Source of the DNA: Actinoplanes sichuanensis
GTDB taxonomy: Bacteria; Actinomycetota; Actinomycetes; Mycobacteriales; Micromonosporaceae
Length of the DNA: 64,000 nt
Reading direction: 5' to 3'
Assembly (NCBI RefSeq): GCF_033097365.1
Contig: NZ_AP028461.1
Span: 6,634,001-6,698,000, forward strand
The stretch's first letter is position 1. Each line of letters starts with the position of its first letter. Position numbers and translations under genes: made by a program. Under the pieces are notes generated by a model. That model made no database searches. It saw only the letters and a program-made list of their open reading frames with translations, and was not told the origin of the DNA. This document shows positions 51,293 to 59,394 of the stretch, one piece after another.

Positions 51293-52488
51293 TCGAGGGC
51301 CTTGCCGAAGGCACCTGAGGTGCGGAGACGGTTCAGGTGGGGCTCGTCGTAGCCGAGCAGGTCGGCCACGTAGGTGAGGTCTTCGCCTCGGCGCGGGGCG
51401 CGACGGTAGGACGGAGGCTCGGTGCCCACCCGGACCGGGGAGGCCACCTGACGGACCGTTCCCCAGTGTGGGTGTTCGGTCTCGACGATCAGGCCCCGGG
51501 CCAGCGTGTGCGGGTCCCGCAGGGCGGCCGCCACGTCGTTTACCGGACCGCACGGGATGCCGGCCGGTTCCAGCACGGCCAGCCACTGTTCGGTGGTCCG
51601 GGTCGCGAACGTCTCCTCCAGCAGCGGCAACAGCACATCGGCGTGGGTACGGCGGCCGGCGAACGTGGCGAACCGCGGATCGTTCAGGTCCGGCACGTCC
51701 AGGACCGCGACCAGGCGCTGCCAGAACTTCTCCTTGGCGCAGCCGACCACCACCCAGCCGTCCGCCGACGGGAACAGTTGGAACGGCACCAGCGACGGAT
51801 GGGCCGAGTGGCGGGTGCGGACCGGTTCGAAGCCGGCGTTCAGGTGCCAGCTCGCGGGGTACGTGAGCATCCCGACCGCGGTGTCGAAGAGGCTGAGGTC
51901 GCAGTCCATGCCGTGGCCGTCCCGGCGGGCCGCGTGCACCCCGGCGAGCAGGGCGATGGCGGCGACGAAACCGCCCGAGTAGTCGACGATGGACAGGCCG
52001 GACTTGGCGGGTGGGCCACCCGGTTCACCGGTCAGGTCCATCCAGCCGGCCAGGCCCTGCAGGATGTAGTCGTAGCCGGGTTGGGCGGCCCGTGGCCCGG
52101 TCATCCCGAACCCGGTCAGCGAGCAGCAGACGATGCTCGGGTTGATGTGTTTCAGCTGGTCGTACGTGATGCCGATCTTGACCGGCACGTCGCCGCGGAG
52201 GTTGGAGTAGACCGCGTCGGAGTGCCGGACCAGGTCTTCGAAGACCTCCCGGCCGGACGTGGTGGCCAGGTCCAGCGACAGGGAGCGCTTGCCCCGGTTG
52301 AACGTCTCGAAGAACAGTGAGTCCTCGCCGTCGTGGTACGGCGGCACGTACCGGCCGATGTCGCCGCCGGTGCCCGGTTCCTCGATCTTGATCACGTCGG
52401 CGCCGAGGTCGGCCAGGTGCACCGAGCCGAACGGGCCTGCGCCGTACTGTTCGACGGCGACGATCCGGATGTCCTCAAGTGGCCTCAT
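51289..52488 (-). CDS. class III CoA-transferase (CaiB/BaiF)
   Basis: 399 residues. RIVAVEQYGAGPFGSVHLADLGADVIKIE in parts (VEQYGAGPFGSVHLADLGA), LRGDVPVKIGITYDQLKHINP, GFGMTGPRAAQPGYDYILQGLAG, where the Asp after PGY is the catalytic residue of the class, and GIPCGPVNDVAAAL. It transfers CoA from a donor such as succinyl-CoA to the pathway acid, activating it. ATG 52488 overlaps the LLM gene stop by one base (TGATG). Confidence 0.92.
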   Translation of the reverse strand: MRPLEDIRIVAVEQYGAGPFGSVHLADLGADVIKIEEPGTGGDIGRYVPPYHDGEDSLFFETFNRGKRSLSLDLATTSGREVFEDLVRHSDAVYSNLRGDVPVKIGITYDQLKHINPSIVCCSLTGFGMTGPRAAQPGYDYILQGLAGWMDLTGEPGGPPAKSGLSIVDYSGGFVAAIALLAGVHAARRDGHGMDCDLSLFDTAVGMLTYPASWHLNAGFEPVRTRHSAHPSLVPFQLFPSADGWVVVGCAKEKFWQRLVAVLDVPDLNDPRFATFAGRRTHADVLLPLLEETFATRTTEQWLAVLEPAGIPCGPVNDVAAALRDPHTLARGLIVETEHPHWGTVRQVASPVRVGTEPPSYRRAPRRGEDLTYVADLLGYDEPHLNRLRTSGAFGKALE

Positions 52489-53504
52489 CACACGCTCCCC
52501 ACGAGGTCGAGCAGGCGGTCCTGGGCAAACCGCACCTCGCCGGCCGGCAGGCCGTAGGAGGGCGGGGAGAGTTTGATCGCGTCGGCCAGGCCGTCGTACG
52601 CCCCGATCCGGGTACGGCACTGGTCCGGGGTGCCGGCGATGGTGTACGCGTCGACCATCGCGTCCGGGATCAGATCGCCGAGCGAGTCGGCGGGGCGACC
52701 GGTCCGCAGGGCCTCGGCGGCGGACGCGCAGACCGCGCCGAAGCCGGCGGCCTCGAACATACCGGCGTAGGACCGGACCGACGCGTAGAAGCCGACGACG
52801 TTGGCGGCGCGGCGGCGGGCCACGGTCGGATCGGGGTCGACCGAGCAGCAGGCCGCGGCGACGACGTCGAAGGCCGGCGATCCGGCTCGGGCCCGGCCGG
52901 CGAGCAGGGCGGGCCGGATGCGGTCGCGCAGCTCGGACGGCGGGCACAGTTCGTGGGCGATCCAGCCGTCGGCGACCTCACCGGCCAGCGCGACCATCGC
53001 CGGGCCGACCCCGGCCAGGTAGATCGGGATACGTTCGCGCACCGGCGGGTACGGCCGACGCCATCCGCGGACCCGGATCGACCGGACCCCCTGGTGGATG
53101 ATCGGGTCGCCGCCGGCGAGGACGGCCCGGATGACGGCCACCGTGTCGCGCAGTCGGGGCACCGGGCGTTCGAACTCGGCGCCGTGCCAGTCCTGGTTGA
53201 GCCGGGCCACACCGGTGCCGAGGCCGAGCCGGAACCGGCCGCCGGAGAGTTCGTCGAGGTCGGCGGCGGCCAGGGCGGTCAGCATCGGGCTGCGGGCGAA
53301 GGCGAGCGCGATGCCCGTACCGATGCCGATCCGATGTCGATCTTGATCTCGGTCGGTCCCGGCGGCCAGGGCGGCGGCCGTGGTGAAGGCGTTGCGGTGC
53401 AGCTCGGGCGCCCAGACGACGCCGGCGCCGGCCGATTCGGCGGCCCGGGCGGCGGTGACCAGCTCGGCCATCGTCTCGCCCCACGGCTGCACGTCGAGAC
53501 GCAC
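52488..53504 (-). CDS. LLM-class flavin-dependent oxidoreductase (luciferase-like)
   Basis: 338 residues, TIM barrel. GAGVVWAPELHRNAFTTAA, IALAFARSPMLTALAAADLDELSGGRF in parts (ALAFARSPMLTALAAADLD, SGGRFRLGLGTG), IPIYLAGVGPAMVALAGEVADGWIAH split: IPIYLAGVGPAMVALAGEV. Similar to F420- or FMN-dependent members of the bacterial luciferase-like group. The flavin reductase in the plus arm could supply FMNH2 if it is a monooxygenase; F420 use is also possible. Start GTG overlaps the MaoC stop. Confidence 0.88.
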   Translation of the reverse strand: MRLDVQPWGETMAELVTAARAAESAGAGVVWAPELHRNAFTTAAALAAGTDRDQDRHRIGIGTGIALAFARSPMLTALAAADLDELSGGRFRLGLGTGVARLNQDWHGAEFERPVPRLRDTVAVIRAVLAGGDPIIHQGVRSIRVRGWRRPYPPVRERIPIYLAGVGPAMVALAGEVADGWIAHELCPPSELRDRIRPALLAGRARAGSPAFDVVAAACCSVDPDPTVARRRAANVVGFYASVRSYAGMFEAAGFGAVCASAAEALRTGRPADSLGDLIPDAMVDAYTIAGTPDQCRTRIGAYDGLADAIKLSPPSYGLPAGEVRFAQDRLLDLVGSV

Positions 53505-53968
53505 TACTCGGCCCCGGGCCCGTGGCCGCGCTTGTAGGTGAGCATCGTCCGGGTCCAGGTGATGACGTCGACGTCGTCCTGGTTGAAGCCGGTGGTGAAG
53601 ACCTTGACGATCCCGGCGTAGGGCCGCGACTTCGACTCGCGCAGCTCCAGCACCGTCGACCTGGCGTAGATGGTGTCGCCGACGAAGACCGGGGCGGGCA
53701 TGGTGATCTGCTCCCAGCCGAGGTTGGCGAAGGCGTGCTGGCTGACGTCGGGCACCGACAGCCCGGTCACGACGGCCACCGTGAGGGTGGAGTTGACCAG
53801 CAGCCTCTTATACGGCGTGCGGGCCGCGTAGTCGGCGTTGAAGTGGCTCTGGTTGGTGTTCAGCGTCAGCAGCGTGAACCACGTGTTGTCCGTTTCGGAG
53901 ATGGTGCGGCCGAGCGGATGGCGGTACGTGTCACCGACGGTGAAGTCTTCGTAATAGCGGCCGAGCAT
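53504..53968 (-). CDS. MaoC family dehydratase, first gene of the minus operon
   Basis: 154 residues. YYEDFTVGDTYRHPLGRTISETDN, then TLLTLNTNQSHFNADYA, in which the usual Asp is Asn but the His is kept, PVFVGDTIYARSTVLE and DVITWTRTMLTYKRG. Subfamily with T-x-N-x-x-x-H is often encoded next to CitE-like lyases and acyl-CoA dehydrogenases. It heads the twelve-gene unit; the IclR-type site is 19 bases upstream of its ATG. Confidence 0.9.
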   Translation of the reverse strand: MLGRYYEDFTVGDTYRHPLGRTISETDNTWFTLLTLNTNQSHFNADYAARTPYKRLLVNSTLTVAVVTGLSVPDVSQHAFANLGWEQITMPAPVFVGDTIYARSTVLELRESKSRPYAGIVKVFTTGFNQDDVDVITWTRTMLTYKRGHGPGAE

Positions 53969-53986
53969 GCGGCGAAGCTAGCACTT

Positions 53987-54003
53987 GTTTCGCACAGTGA
54001 AAA
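53987..54003. promoter_or_regulatory. IclR-type operator in the divergent promoter
   Basis: GTTTCGCACAGTGAAAA, an imperfect inverted repeat (TTTCG/..TGAAA) between the minus operon start (53968) and the plus-strand membrane gene (54022). Its first 10 bases after GT recur exactly in the site at 55580. Confidence 0.65.
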
Positions 54004-54021
54004 GGTGTTTCCATTGGCCGC

Positions 54022-54720
54022 ATGCTCGAGATCTTCCTCTACCTGCACATCGTGCTCATGGTCTTCTGGCTCGGCGGCGACCTGGGGGTCTTCTACTCCA
54101 GCCGGTACGTGATCGACTCCGCACTGACCCCGGCCGCCCGGCACACCGCTCTGAAGATCATGCTGGGGCTCGATCTCGGGCCGAAGATCTGCCTGATCCT
54201 CTTCCTGCCCAGCGGCCTGACGCTGATGTCGCTCGACGCGCACGGCGCCGAACTCTGGGGCGTCCCGCTGCTGCCCTGGTGGCTGCTCGTGCCGATCTGG
54301 ATCTTCGCGTTCGTCTGGGTGTGGCTGATGTGGACCGACCACCACGAGCCGGGCAGGCACCCGACGGTGAAGCGGGTCGACTGGGCCATCCGGATCGCGG
54401 TGGTGGCCGGCATGGTCGGCGTCGGCGTCTTCACCCTGGTCGCCGCCGAGCCGTTCGGCGTCACCACGAACCCGAAGTGGCTGGGCGGCAAGGTCATCCT
54501 CTACGCCCTGGCCATCGCGGCCGGGCTGGGCATCCGGCGGCAGCTCAAGCCGTTCGGCGCGGCCTTCTTCGGCAGGGTGATGACCGGGACGGCGACCGAC
54601 GAGGACAACGCGACCGTCACGCGCAGCGTCAACGGCTGCCTCCCCTACGTCTGGGTGATCTGGGGCTCGGTGCTCCTGGCCGGACTGCTCGGAGTCGCCA
54701 AGCCCCTCGCGGACCTCTAG
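54022..54720 (+). CDS. integral membrane protein, unknown, within the catabolic cluster
   Basis: 232 residues with five or so helices: YLHIVLMVFWLGGDLGVFYSS at the N-terminus (conserved His and Gly-rich helix), KICLILFLPSGLTLMSL, WLLVPIWIFAFVWVWLM, IAVVAGMVGVGVFTLVA and YVWVIWGSVLLAGLLG. A CopD- or DUF2269-like arrangement is possible, but no metal motif was confirmed. It shares its promoter region with the minus operon. Uptake of the substrate or a redox role are possibilities. 3' end overlaps the IclR gene by 4 bases. Confidence 0.7.
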   Translation: MLEIFLYLHIVLMVFWLGGDLGVFYSSRYVIDSALTPAARHTALKIMLGLDLGPKICLILFLPSGLTLMSLDAHGAELWGVPLLPWWLLVPIWIFAFVWVWLMWTDHHEPGRHPTVKRVDWAIRIAVVAGMVGVGVFTLVAAEPFGVTTNPKWLGGKVILYALAIAAGLGIRRQLKPFGAAFFGRVMTGTATDEDNATVTRSVNGCLPYVWVIWGSVLLAGLLGVAKPLADL

Positions 54721-55523
54721 CTCGGGCGGTAGCCGAGTTGCGCGCTGATCCGGCCGGCCGCTCCGAGCAGGTCGGCGACCGCCTGCTCGGTGTCCGGCCG
54801 GAACCGCAGCGCCGGGCCGGCCAGGCTGATCACGGCGACCACCCGGGCGTCGTGGTCGAAGATCGGGGCGGCGATCGAGGCGGCTCCGGCCTGACGCTCG
54901 CCGAGCGACGTCGCGTACCCCCGCTTGCGGATCGCGGCCAGGTCTTTGCGCAGCTTGGCCGGGTCGACGATGGTCTTGTCGGTGACCGCTTCCAGGGGGT
55001 GCCGGGTGACGTAGGCGTCGACCTCGAAGTCCGGCAGGAACGCCAGGAACGCCTTGGACGAGGCGCCGGCGTTGAGCGGGAACGGGATGCCGAGGCTCAC
55101 TTCGAGGCGCAGCTCCTGGTCCGGCACCACCTGGTCGACGTAGAGCCGGGTGTCACCGCGCCGCAGCGACAGCGTGGCCGTCTCGTGGGTGCGCTCGGAG
55201 AGATGCTTGAGCTCGGGCGCGGCCATCGCGCGCACGTCGGTGCGGGCCAGGTAGGCGCGGCCCAACGCGACGGCGGCGTGCCCCAGGGCGTAGCGGCGGG
55301 TGGCCGGGTCGACGGTGATCAGCTCACGGCTGCGCAGCGCGGTGAGGATGCGGTGCACGGCGGCCTTCGTCAGGCCGAGGGCGGTGGCGATCTCGGTCAC
55401 CCCGAGGTCGGGCTGGTCGGCGCGGCCGAAGTAGAGCAGCACGTCCATGGCCCGCTCGACGGCGGCGATGGAGCGCGACTGGCTCTCTTCTTCGACAGAC
55501 CCGGGAGACGAAGGCGTTGGCAC
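54717..55523 (-). CDS. IclR family transcriptional regulator
   Basis: 268 residues. N-terminal winged HTH (AVERAMDVLLYFGRADQPDLGVTEIATALGLTKAAVHRIL in parts: LGVTEIATALGLTKAAVHR), then the IclR effector domain with ETATLSLRRGDTRLYVDQVV, PFPLNAGASSKAFLAFL, GYATSLGERQAGAASIAAPIFDH split as SLGERQAGAASIAAPIF. The start is GTG 55523, spaced 7 bases from GGGGG. It lies between the two arms of the cluster and probably controls both through the recurring 17-bp motif, responding to a pathway acid. Confidence 0.93.
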   Translation of the reverse strand: MPTPSSPGSVEEESQSRSIAAVERAMDVLLYFGRADQPDLGVTEIATALGLTKAAVHRILTALRSRELITVDPATRRYALGHAAVALGRAYLARTDVRAMAAPELKHLSERTHETATLSLRRGDTRLYVDQVVPDQELRLEVSLGIPFPLNAGASSKAFLAFLPDFEVDAYVTRHPLEAVTDKTIVDPAKLRKDLAAIRKRGYATSLGERQAGAASIAAPIFDHDARVVAVISLAGPALRFRPDTEQAVADLLGAAGRISAQLGYRPS

Positions 55524-55579
55524 AGCGAAACCCCCATGGAACAGGTACGGAACAAACCTTGCCGAACTCTAGCCTGCCA

Positions 55580-55595
55580 TTTCGCACAGCGGAAC
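55580..55595. promoter_or_regulatory. IclR-type operator, copy 2
   Basis: TTTCGCACAGCGGAAC; 14 of 16 bases match the site at 53988 (TTTCGCACAGTGAAAA differs at two positions plus the end). Lies 57 bases upstream of the IclR start. Confidence 0.65.
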
Positions 55596-55632
55596 GACGT
55601 ACCGCTCCGCGGTTGACAGCACACCTGGCCGT

Positions 55633-55670
55633 CGTTACGTTCAGCGTAACGACGTTTCCTAGAGCGAAAC
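55633..55670. promoter_or_regulatory. paired inverted repeats before the plus operon
   Basis: CGTTACGTTCAGCGTAACG (55633-55651, perfect 7-bp arms) and GTTTCCTAGAGCGAAAC (55654-55670, perfect 5-bp arms) sit side by side, 26 bases before the flavin-reductase start. Both fit the pattern GTTWC-N7-GWAAC shared with the other two sites. TTGACA occurs at about 55613. Confidence 0.7.
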
Positions 55671-55695
55671 AGCCCCATCGGAACGGAGAGTACGA

Positions 55696-56676
55696 GTGCC
55701 GGTCGACAGCACGACCTTCCGATCCGTGCTCGGACAGTGGCCGAGCGGCGTCTGCCTGGTGACCACGGTCGGCCCGCACGGGATGCACGGCATGACCGCC
55801 AGTTCATTCTCCTCCGTGAGCCTCGATCCGCCGATGGTCTCGGTCTGCCTCGGCAACCACCTGCCCAGCCGGGCGCTGCTCGGTGCGGCGGGCCGGTTCG
55901 CGATCAGCTTCCTCGGCCGGGACCAGGCGCACATCGGGCGGCGTTTCGCCGGGCAGGACCGCAGTGTCACCGACCGGTTCGCCGGCCTCGACTGGACCAT
56001 CACACCGAACGGCTGTCCGGTCCTCAGCGAGGCGGTGGCCTGGCTGGACTGCACCGTCGCGCACGCCTACCCGGGCGGCGACCACACCATCTTCGTCGGC
56101 GCGGTGACCGGGGCGGCGCTACCGCGGGTCACCGCGCCACTGCTGTTCCACTCGCGCAACTGGCGACAGCTCGCCGACCCGCTGCCGCCGGAGGTCACCA
56201 CCCGGCTGCACGGCACGGGCGACTGCTTCGAGTTCTCCGCCGACAGCCCGCCGTCGGCCGAGGTGGTCCGAGCGGCGAAGCAGTCGGGTGTCACGGTCGT
56301 CGGCTACGTGTCGGACGCCTTCCACCCGGACCGCGAGGACGAGGTGCTGGCCTGCGTCGACGCGCTCGCCGCCCTCGGCTGCGACGAGATCGGCTGTGCC
56401 GAGTCGGCCGAGACCCCGGCCTCGCCGCTGCAGGTCCGCCGGGTGCTGCAGGACGCCACCGCCCGGGCCCGCCCGGCCGTGCTGCGGGTGCGGCTCTCCG
56501 GCGACAACCGTCTCGCCCTGGTCAACGCGCTCGTCGCGATGAAGAGCGGGGTCTCCCGTTTCGACGTCGTCGCCGCCGACTCCGGCTCGTCCGGACTGCC
56601 GCTCGACGACCTGCTCCACCTGTCCCGCCAACTCGAGGTCGCCGGCCCGCCCGACCTCGTCCAGATCAGGGAGTGA
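55696..56676 (+). CDS. flavin reductase fused to a degenerate HMG-CoA-lyase-like half barrel
   Basis: 326 residues. Residues 1-165 are an HpaC/RutF-type flavin reductase: GQWPSGVCLVTTVGPHGMHGMTASSFSSVSLDPPM in parts (SGVCLVTTVGPHG, GMTASSFSSVSLDPPM), FAISFLG, CPVLSEAVAWLDC, FVGAVTG. Residues about 185-318 match the second half of HMG-CoA-lyase-type DRE-TIM barrels: GVTVVGYVSDAFHP, ALGCDEIGCAESAETASP-like segment, NRLALVNALVAMKSGVSRFD, LDDLLHLSRQLEVAG. The metal-binding H-x-H is LRVRLSG here and the first half with the catalytic Arg is missing, so the second part is probably structural or binding. Start GTG 55696. Confidence 0.85.
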   Translation: MPVDSTTFRSVLGQWPSGVCLVTTVGPHGMHGMTASSFSSVSLDPPMVSVCLGNHLPSRALLGAAGRFAISFLGRDQAHIGRRFAGQDRSVTDRFAGLDWTITPNGCPVLSEAVAWLDCTVAHAYPGGDHTIFVGAVTGAALPRVTAPLLFHSRNWRQLADPLPPEVTTRLHGTGDCFEFSADSPPSAEVVRAAKQSGVTVVGYVSDAFHPDREDEVLACVDALAALGCDEIGCAESAETPASPLQVRRVLQDATARARPAVLRVRLSGDNRLALVNALVAMKSGVSRFDVVAADSGSSGLPLDDLLHLSRQLEVAGPPDLVQIRE

Positions 56677-56680
56677 CGCC

Positions 56681-57967
56681 ATGGCCGACCGACTCATCGG
56701 CGAGCGACTCGTCGACGACATGACCGTCGAGGAGAAGGCCCGCGCCGCCCTCGTCGAACAGGTGTTGCCCGCGCTGCGCGCGAAGGCCGACCAGGCCGAC
56801 CGGGACGGCGCGTTCCCGCGTGAGCACATCGACCTGCTCCGCGACGCCGGGCTGATGGGCCTGATCGTCCCCGAGGAGTACGGCGGTCTCGGCGGCACCC
56901 TGCGGGACCTGGCCGCCGCCACCTACGCGATGGGCAGCGCCTGCCCGTCGACCGCGCTGGCCTTCTTCTTCCACAACACGTCGGCGTCGCGTGGCCTGCT
57001 GCCGCTCGAGGCGATCGAGTCGGGGCTGTTCGCCGACGACGAGGTGCCGGTGGTCAAGGCGTTCGCCGAGAAGGTGCTGCGGCTGATGTCCGGCGGCACG
57101 TGGCTGGCCAACTTCGCCAGCGAGTCGGTGAAGTCGAGCAGCGCGAACATCGCGATCGCCACCACGGCCTCCGGCGCGGAGCGCGATGGCGTCCAGGGCT
57201 GGGAGATCACCGGCGAGAAGTCGTTCGGCTGCGCCACCGGGATCGCCGACTACTACCTGGTCACGGCCCGCCTCGACGGGCACGACACGGCCGACGGGCT
57301 GGTCATGTTCCTGGTCCCGCGCGACGCCGACGGGGTCACCGAGCGGCCGTTCTGGGACGGGCTCGGCATGCGCGGCAGCGCCAACCACGGCATCCGGCTG
57401 GACCGGGTGTTCATCCCGCAGGAGGACTCGCTCACGGTCCCCGGCGCGTTCGTGAAGATGCTGCAGTGCAGCCGGGGCAGCTTCGTCGGCAACCAGCTGG
57501 CCATCACCGCGGTCTACGTGGGCGCCGCGCAGGGCGTCTACGACGACACGCTGGGTCGGCTCACCCGCAAGACGTTCGCCGACACGGGACGCCCCATCGC
57601 CGAATCACCCATGCATCAGGTGATCATCGGCGACATGACGGAGAACCTGGAGCGGGCGTATCTGTGGCTGCGCCGCCAACTGCTGCTGGAGACCTGCGAG
57701 CCGCCGATCGCCACCAAATCCGAGGTGTACGCGCAGTGGCGGATCGCCAAGGGCAGCATCTGCCAGGCCGCCTTCGACGTGGCGATCGGCGCGCTGAAGG
57801 CGTCCGGCACGTCGAGCGCGACGATGAACGGCACGGTCGGCCGGGCGCTGCGTGACCTGTCGATGGGCCTGGTCATGACGTTCCCGCCGGAACGCGGCCG
57901 GCTGGAGGCGGCGTCGGTGATCACCAGCAACAAGGCGAACGAGCTGTTCGCCAACGTCGCGTCATGA
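56681..57967 (+). CDS. acyl-CoA-dehydrogenase-fold flavin monooxygenase
   Basis: 428 residues. ACAD fold: GLMGLIVPEEYGGLGGTLRDL, FHNTSAS, ITGEKSFGCATGIADYYLV, DGLGMRGSANHGIRLDRVFIP. The C-terminal segment reads GLVMTFPPERGRLEAASV and lacks the G-E-G-T catalytic Glu of dehydrogenases, which fits two-component monooxygenases such as HsaA/DszC-type proteins that use FMNH2 from a partner reductase. The flavin reductase fusion gene ends 4 bases upstream. It probably hydroxylates the substrate or opens a ring. Confidence 0.85.
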   Translation: MADRLIGERLVDDMTVEEKARAALVEQVLPALRAKADQADRDGAFPREHIDLLRDAGLMGLIVPEEYGGLGGTLRDLAAATYAMGSACPSTALAFFFHNTSASRGLLPLEAIESGLFADDEVPVVKAFAEKVLRLMSGGTWLANFASESVKSSSANIAIATTASGAERDGVQGWEITGEKSFGCATGIADYYLVTARLDGHDTADGLVMFLVPRDADGVTERPFWDGLGMRGSANHGIRLDRVFIPQEDSLTVPGAFVKMLQCSRGSFVGNQLAITAVYVGAAQGVYDDTLGRLTRKTFADTGRPIAESPMHQVIIGDMTENLERAYLWLRRQLLLETCEPPIATKSEVYAQWRIAKGSICQAAFDVAIGALKASGTSSATMNGTVGRALRDLSMGLVMTFPPERGRLEAASVITSNKANELFANVAS

Positions 57968-59394
57968 ACGACCTCGTCAACGGTGTGTGGGAAGCCTGCT
58001 CCACACCGGTCGGTGTGGATCTGGAGAACCCGGCCACCGGCGCGGTGACCGGCCCCGCCCTGGGCTCGTCCGTCGAACGGATCGACGCCGCGTCGGCCGC
58101 CGCCGACGAGCTGGGCGCCTGGCCCGCCTCGACCGACGAGCGCGCGGACGTCCTGGACCGGATCGCCGCCGCAGTCGCCGGGGCCGCCCCGGAGATCACC
58201 GCGCTGGAGTCCCGGGCGACCGGTGTCCCGATCCGGCAGACCACCCCGCTCGGCATGATCCTGGCCGGTGCGTTCGCCCTGGCCGCCAGCCAGCTCCGGC
58301 TCGGCATCCTGACCTCCACGGCGGTCCGTGAGGACGGTCGCGAGGTCCTGGTCGAACGCCTCCCGTGGGGCCCGGCCGCCTGCCTGGTCCCGTGGAACGC
58401 GCCCGCCCCGATGGCCGCCCACAAGGTCGCCAACGCGCTGGCCGCCGGCTGCCCGACGATCCTCAAACCCAGCGAGTACGCCCCGTTCGGCACCGAACGC
58501 CTGGCCGAGGTGATCGACGCCGTGCTGCGGTCGGCCGGCGCCCCGCCCGCGCTCTTCCAGCTGCTGCACGGTGGCGCGGACGTCGGCTCCCGGATCGTCT
58601 CCGACCCGCGGATCCGGGCGGTGTCGTTCACCGGCGGTCTCGGCGGCGGTCGGGCGGTGGCGGCCGCATGCGCCTACGACATCAAACCGGTGCAGCTGGA
58701 ACTCGGCGGCAACAACGCCCTGATCGTGCTGCCGGACGCCGACGAGGCGGTCGCCGCCCGGGCCGCCGCCGACCTGCTGACCACGCTGAACGGCCAGTGG
58801 TGCCGGGCGCTGGGCCGCCTGATCGTCCCGGCCAGCCGGGAGCAGGCGATTGCCGACGCTGTCCTCGCCAGGGTCGCGACCTTGGCGACCGGCGACCCCG
58901 CCGACGAGGCCACCGATTACGGCCCGCTGATCCATTCCGGACATCGGGCGACTGTGGTGAAGGCTCGCGACGGGCTCGGTGGCGTCGTGAGAGAAGCCGC
59001 GATCAGTGGTCCCGGCAACACCCTCGCCCCCTCGCTCGTCCTCGGCGCCGACCCCGCCCGTACCACCGACGAGATCTTCGGACCGGTCGCGGCGGTACAC
59101 GGCTACGAGACCGTCGACGAGGCGGTGGCGCTGGCCAACGGCACCCGCTACGGCCTGGAGGGCTACGTCTTCGGCACCGACGAGGGGGCCGCCCTGGCCG
59201 TCGCGAAACGGGTCCGGGCCGGTGAGGTCAAGGTCAACGGGTCGTCGGTGATGAGCCTGCACCTGTTCACCCCGCGCCCGGCCTGGGGCATCTCCGGCTA
59301 CTCGGAGGAGGGCACCGCCGAGACGCTTCTCTTCTTCACCAACCCGCGCGTGGTTGGCGTCGAGAACGGTTTCGCGCTACACAGCCGGTCATGA
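57964..59394 (+). CDS. aldehyde dehydrogenase 1
   Basis: 476 residues. NAD(P)-binding and catalytic motifs: VPWNAPAPMAAHKVANALAAGC, ILKPSEYAPFGT, SFTGGLGGGRA, VQLELGGNNALIVL with the general-base Glu, and NGQWCRALGR with the catalytic Cys. The end reads RPAWGISGYSEEGTAETLLFF. Oxidises a pathway aldehyde to an acid. ATGA overlap with the monooxygenase gene; overlaps the next gene by 4 bases. Confidence 0.92.
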   Translation: MNDLVNGVWEACSTPVGVDLENPATGAVTGPALGSSVERIDAASAAADELGAWPASTDERADVLDRIAAAVAGAAPEITALESRATGVPIRQTTPLGMILAGAFALAASQLRLGILTSTAVREDGREVLVERLPWGPAACLVPWNAPAPMAAHKVANALAAGCPTILKPSEYAPFGTERLAEVIDAVLRSAGAPPALFQLLHGGADVGSRIVSDPRIRAVSFTGGLGGGRAVAAACAYDIKPVQLELGGNNALIVLPDADEAVAARAAADLLTTLNGQWCRALGRLIVPASREQAIADAVLARVATLATGDPADEATDYGPLIHSGHRATVVKARDGLGGVVREAAISGPGNTLAPSLVLGADPARTTDEIFGPVAAVHGYETVDEAVALANGTRYGLEGYVFGTDEGAALAVAKRVRAGEVKVNGSSVMSLHLFTPRPAWGISGYSEEGTAETLLFFTNPRVVGVENGFALHSRS

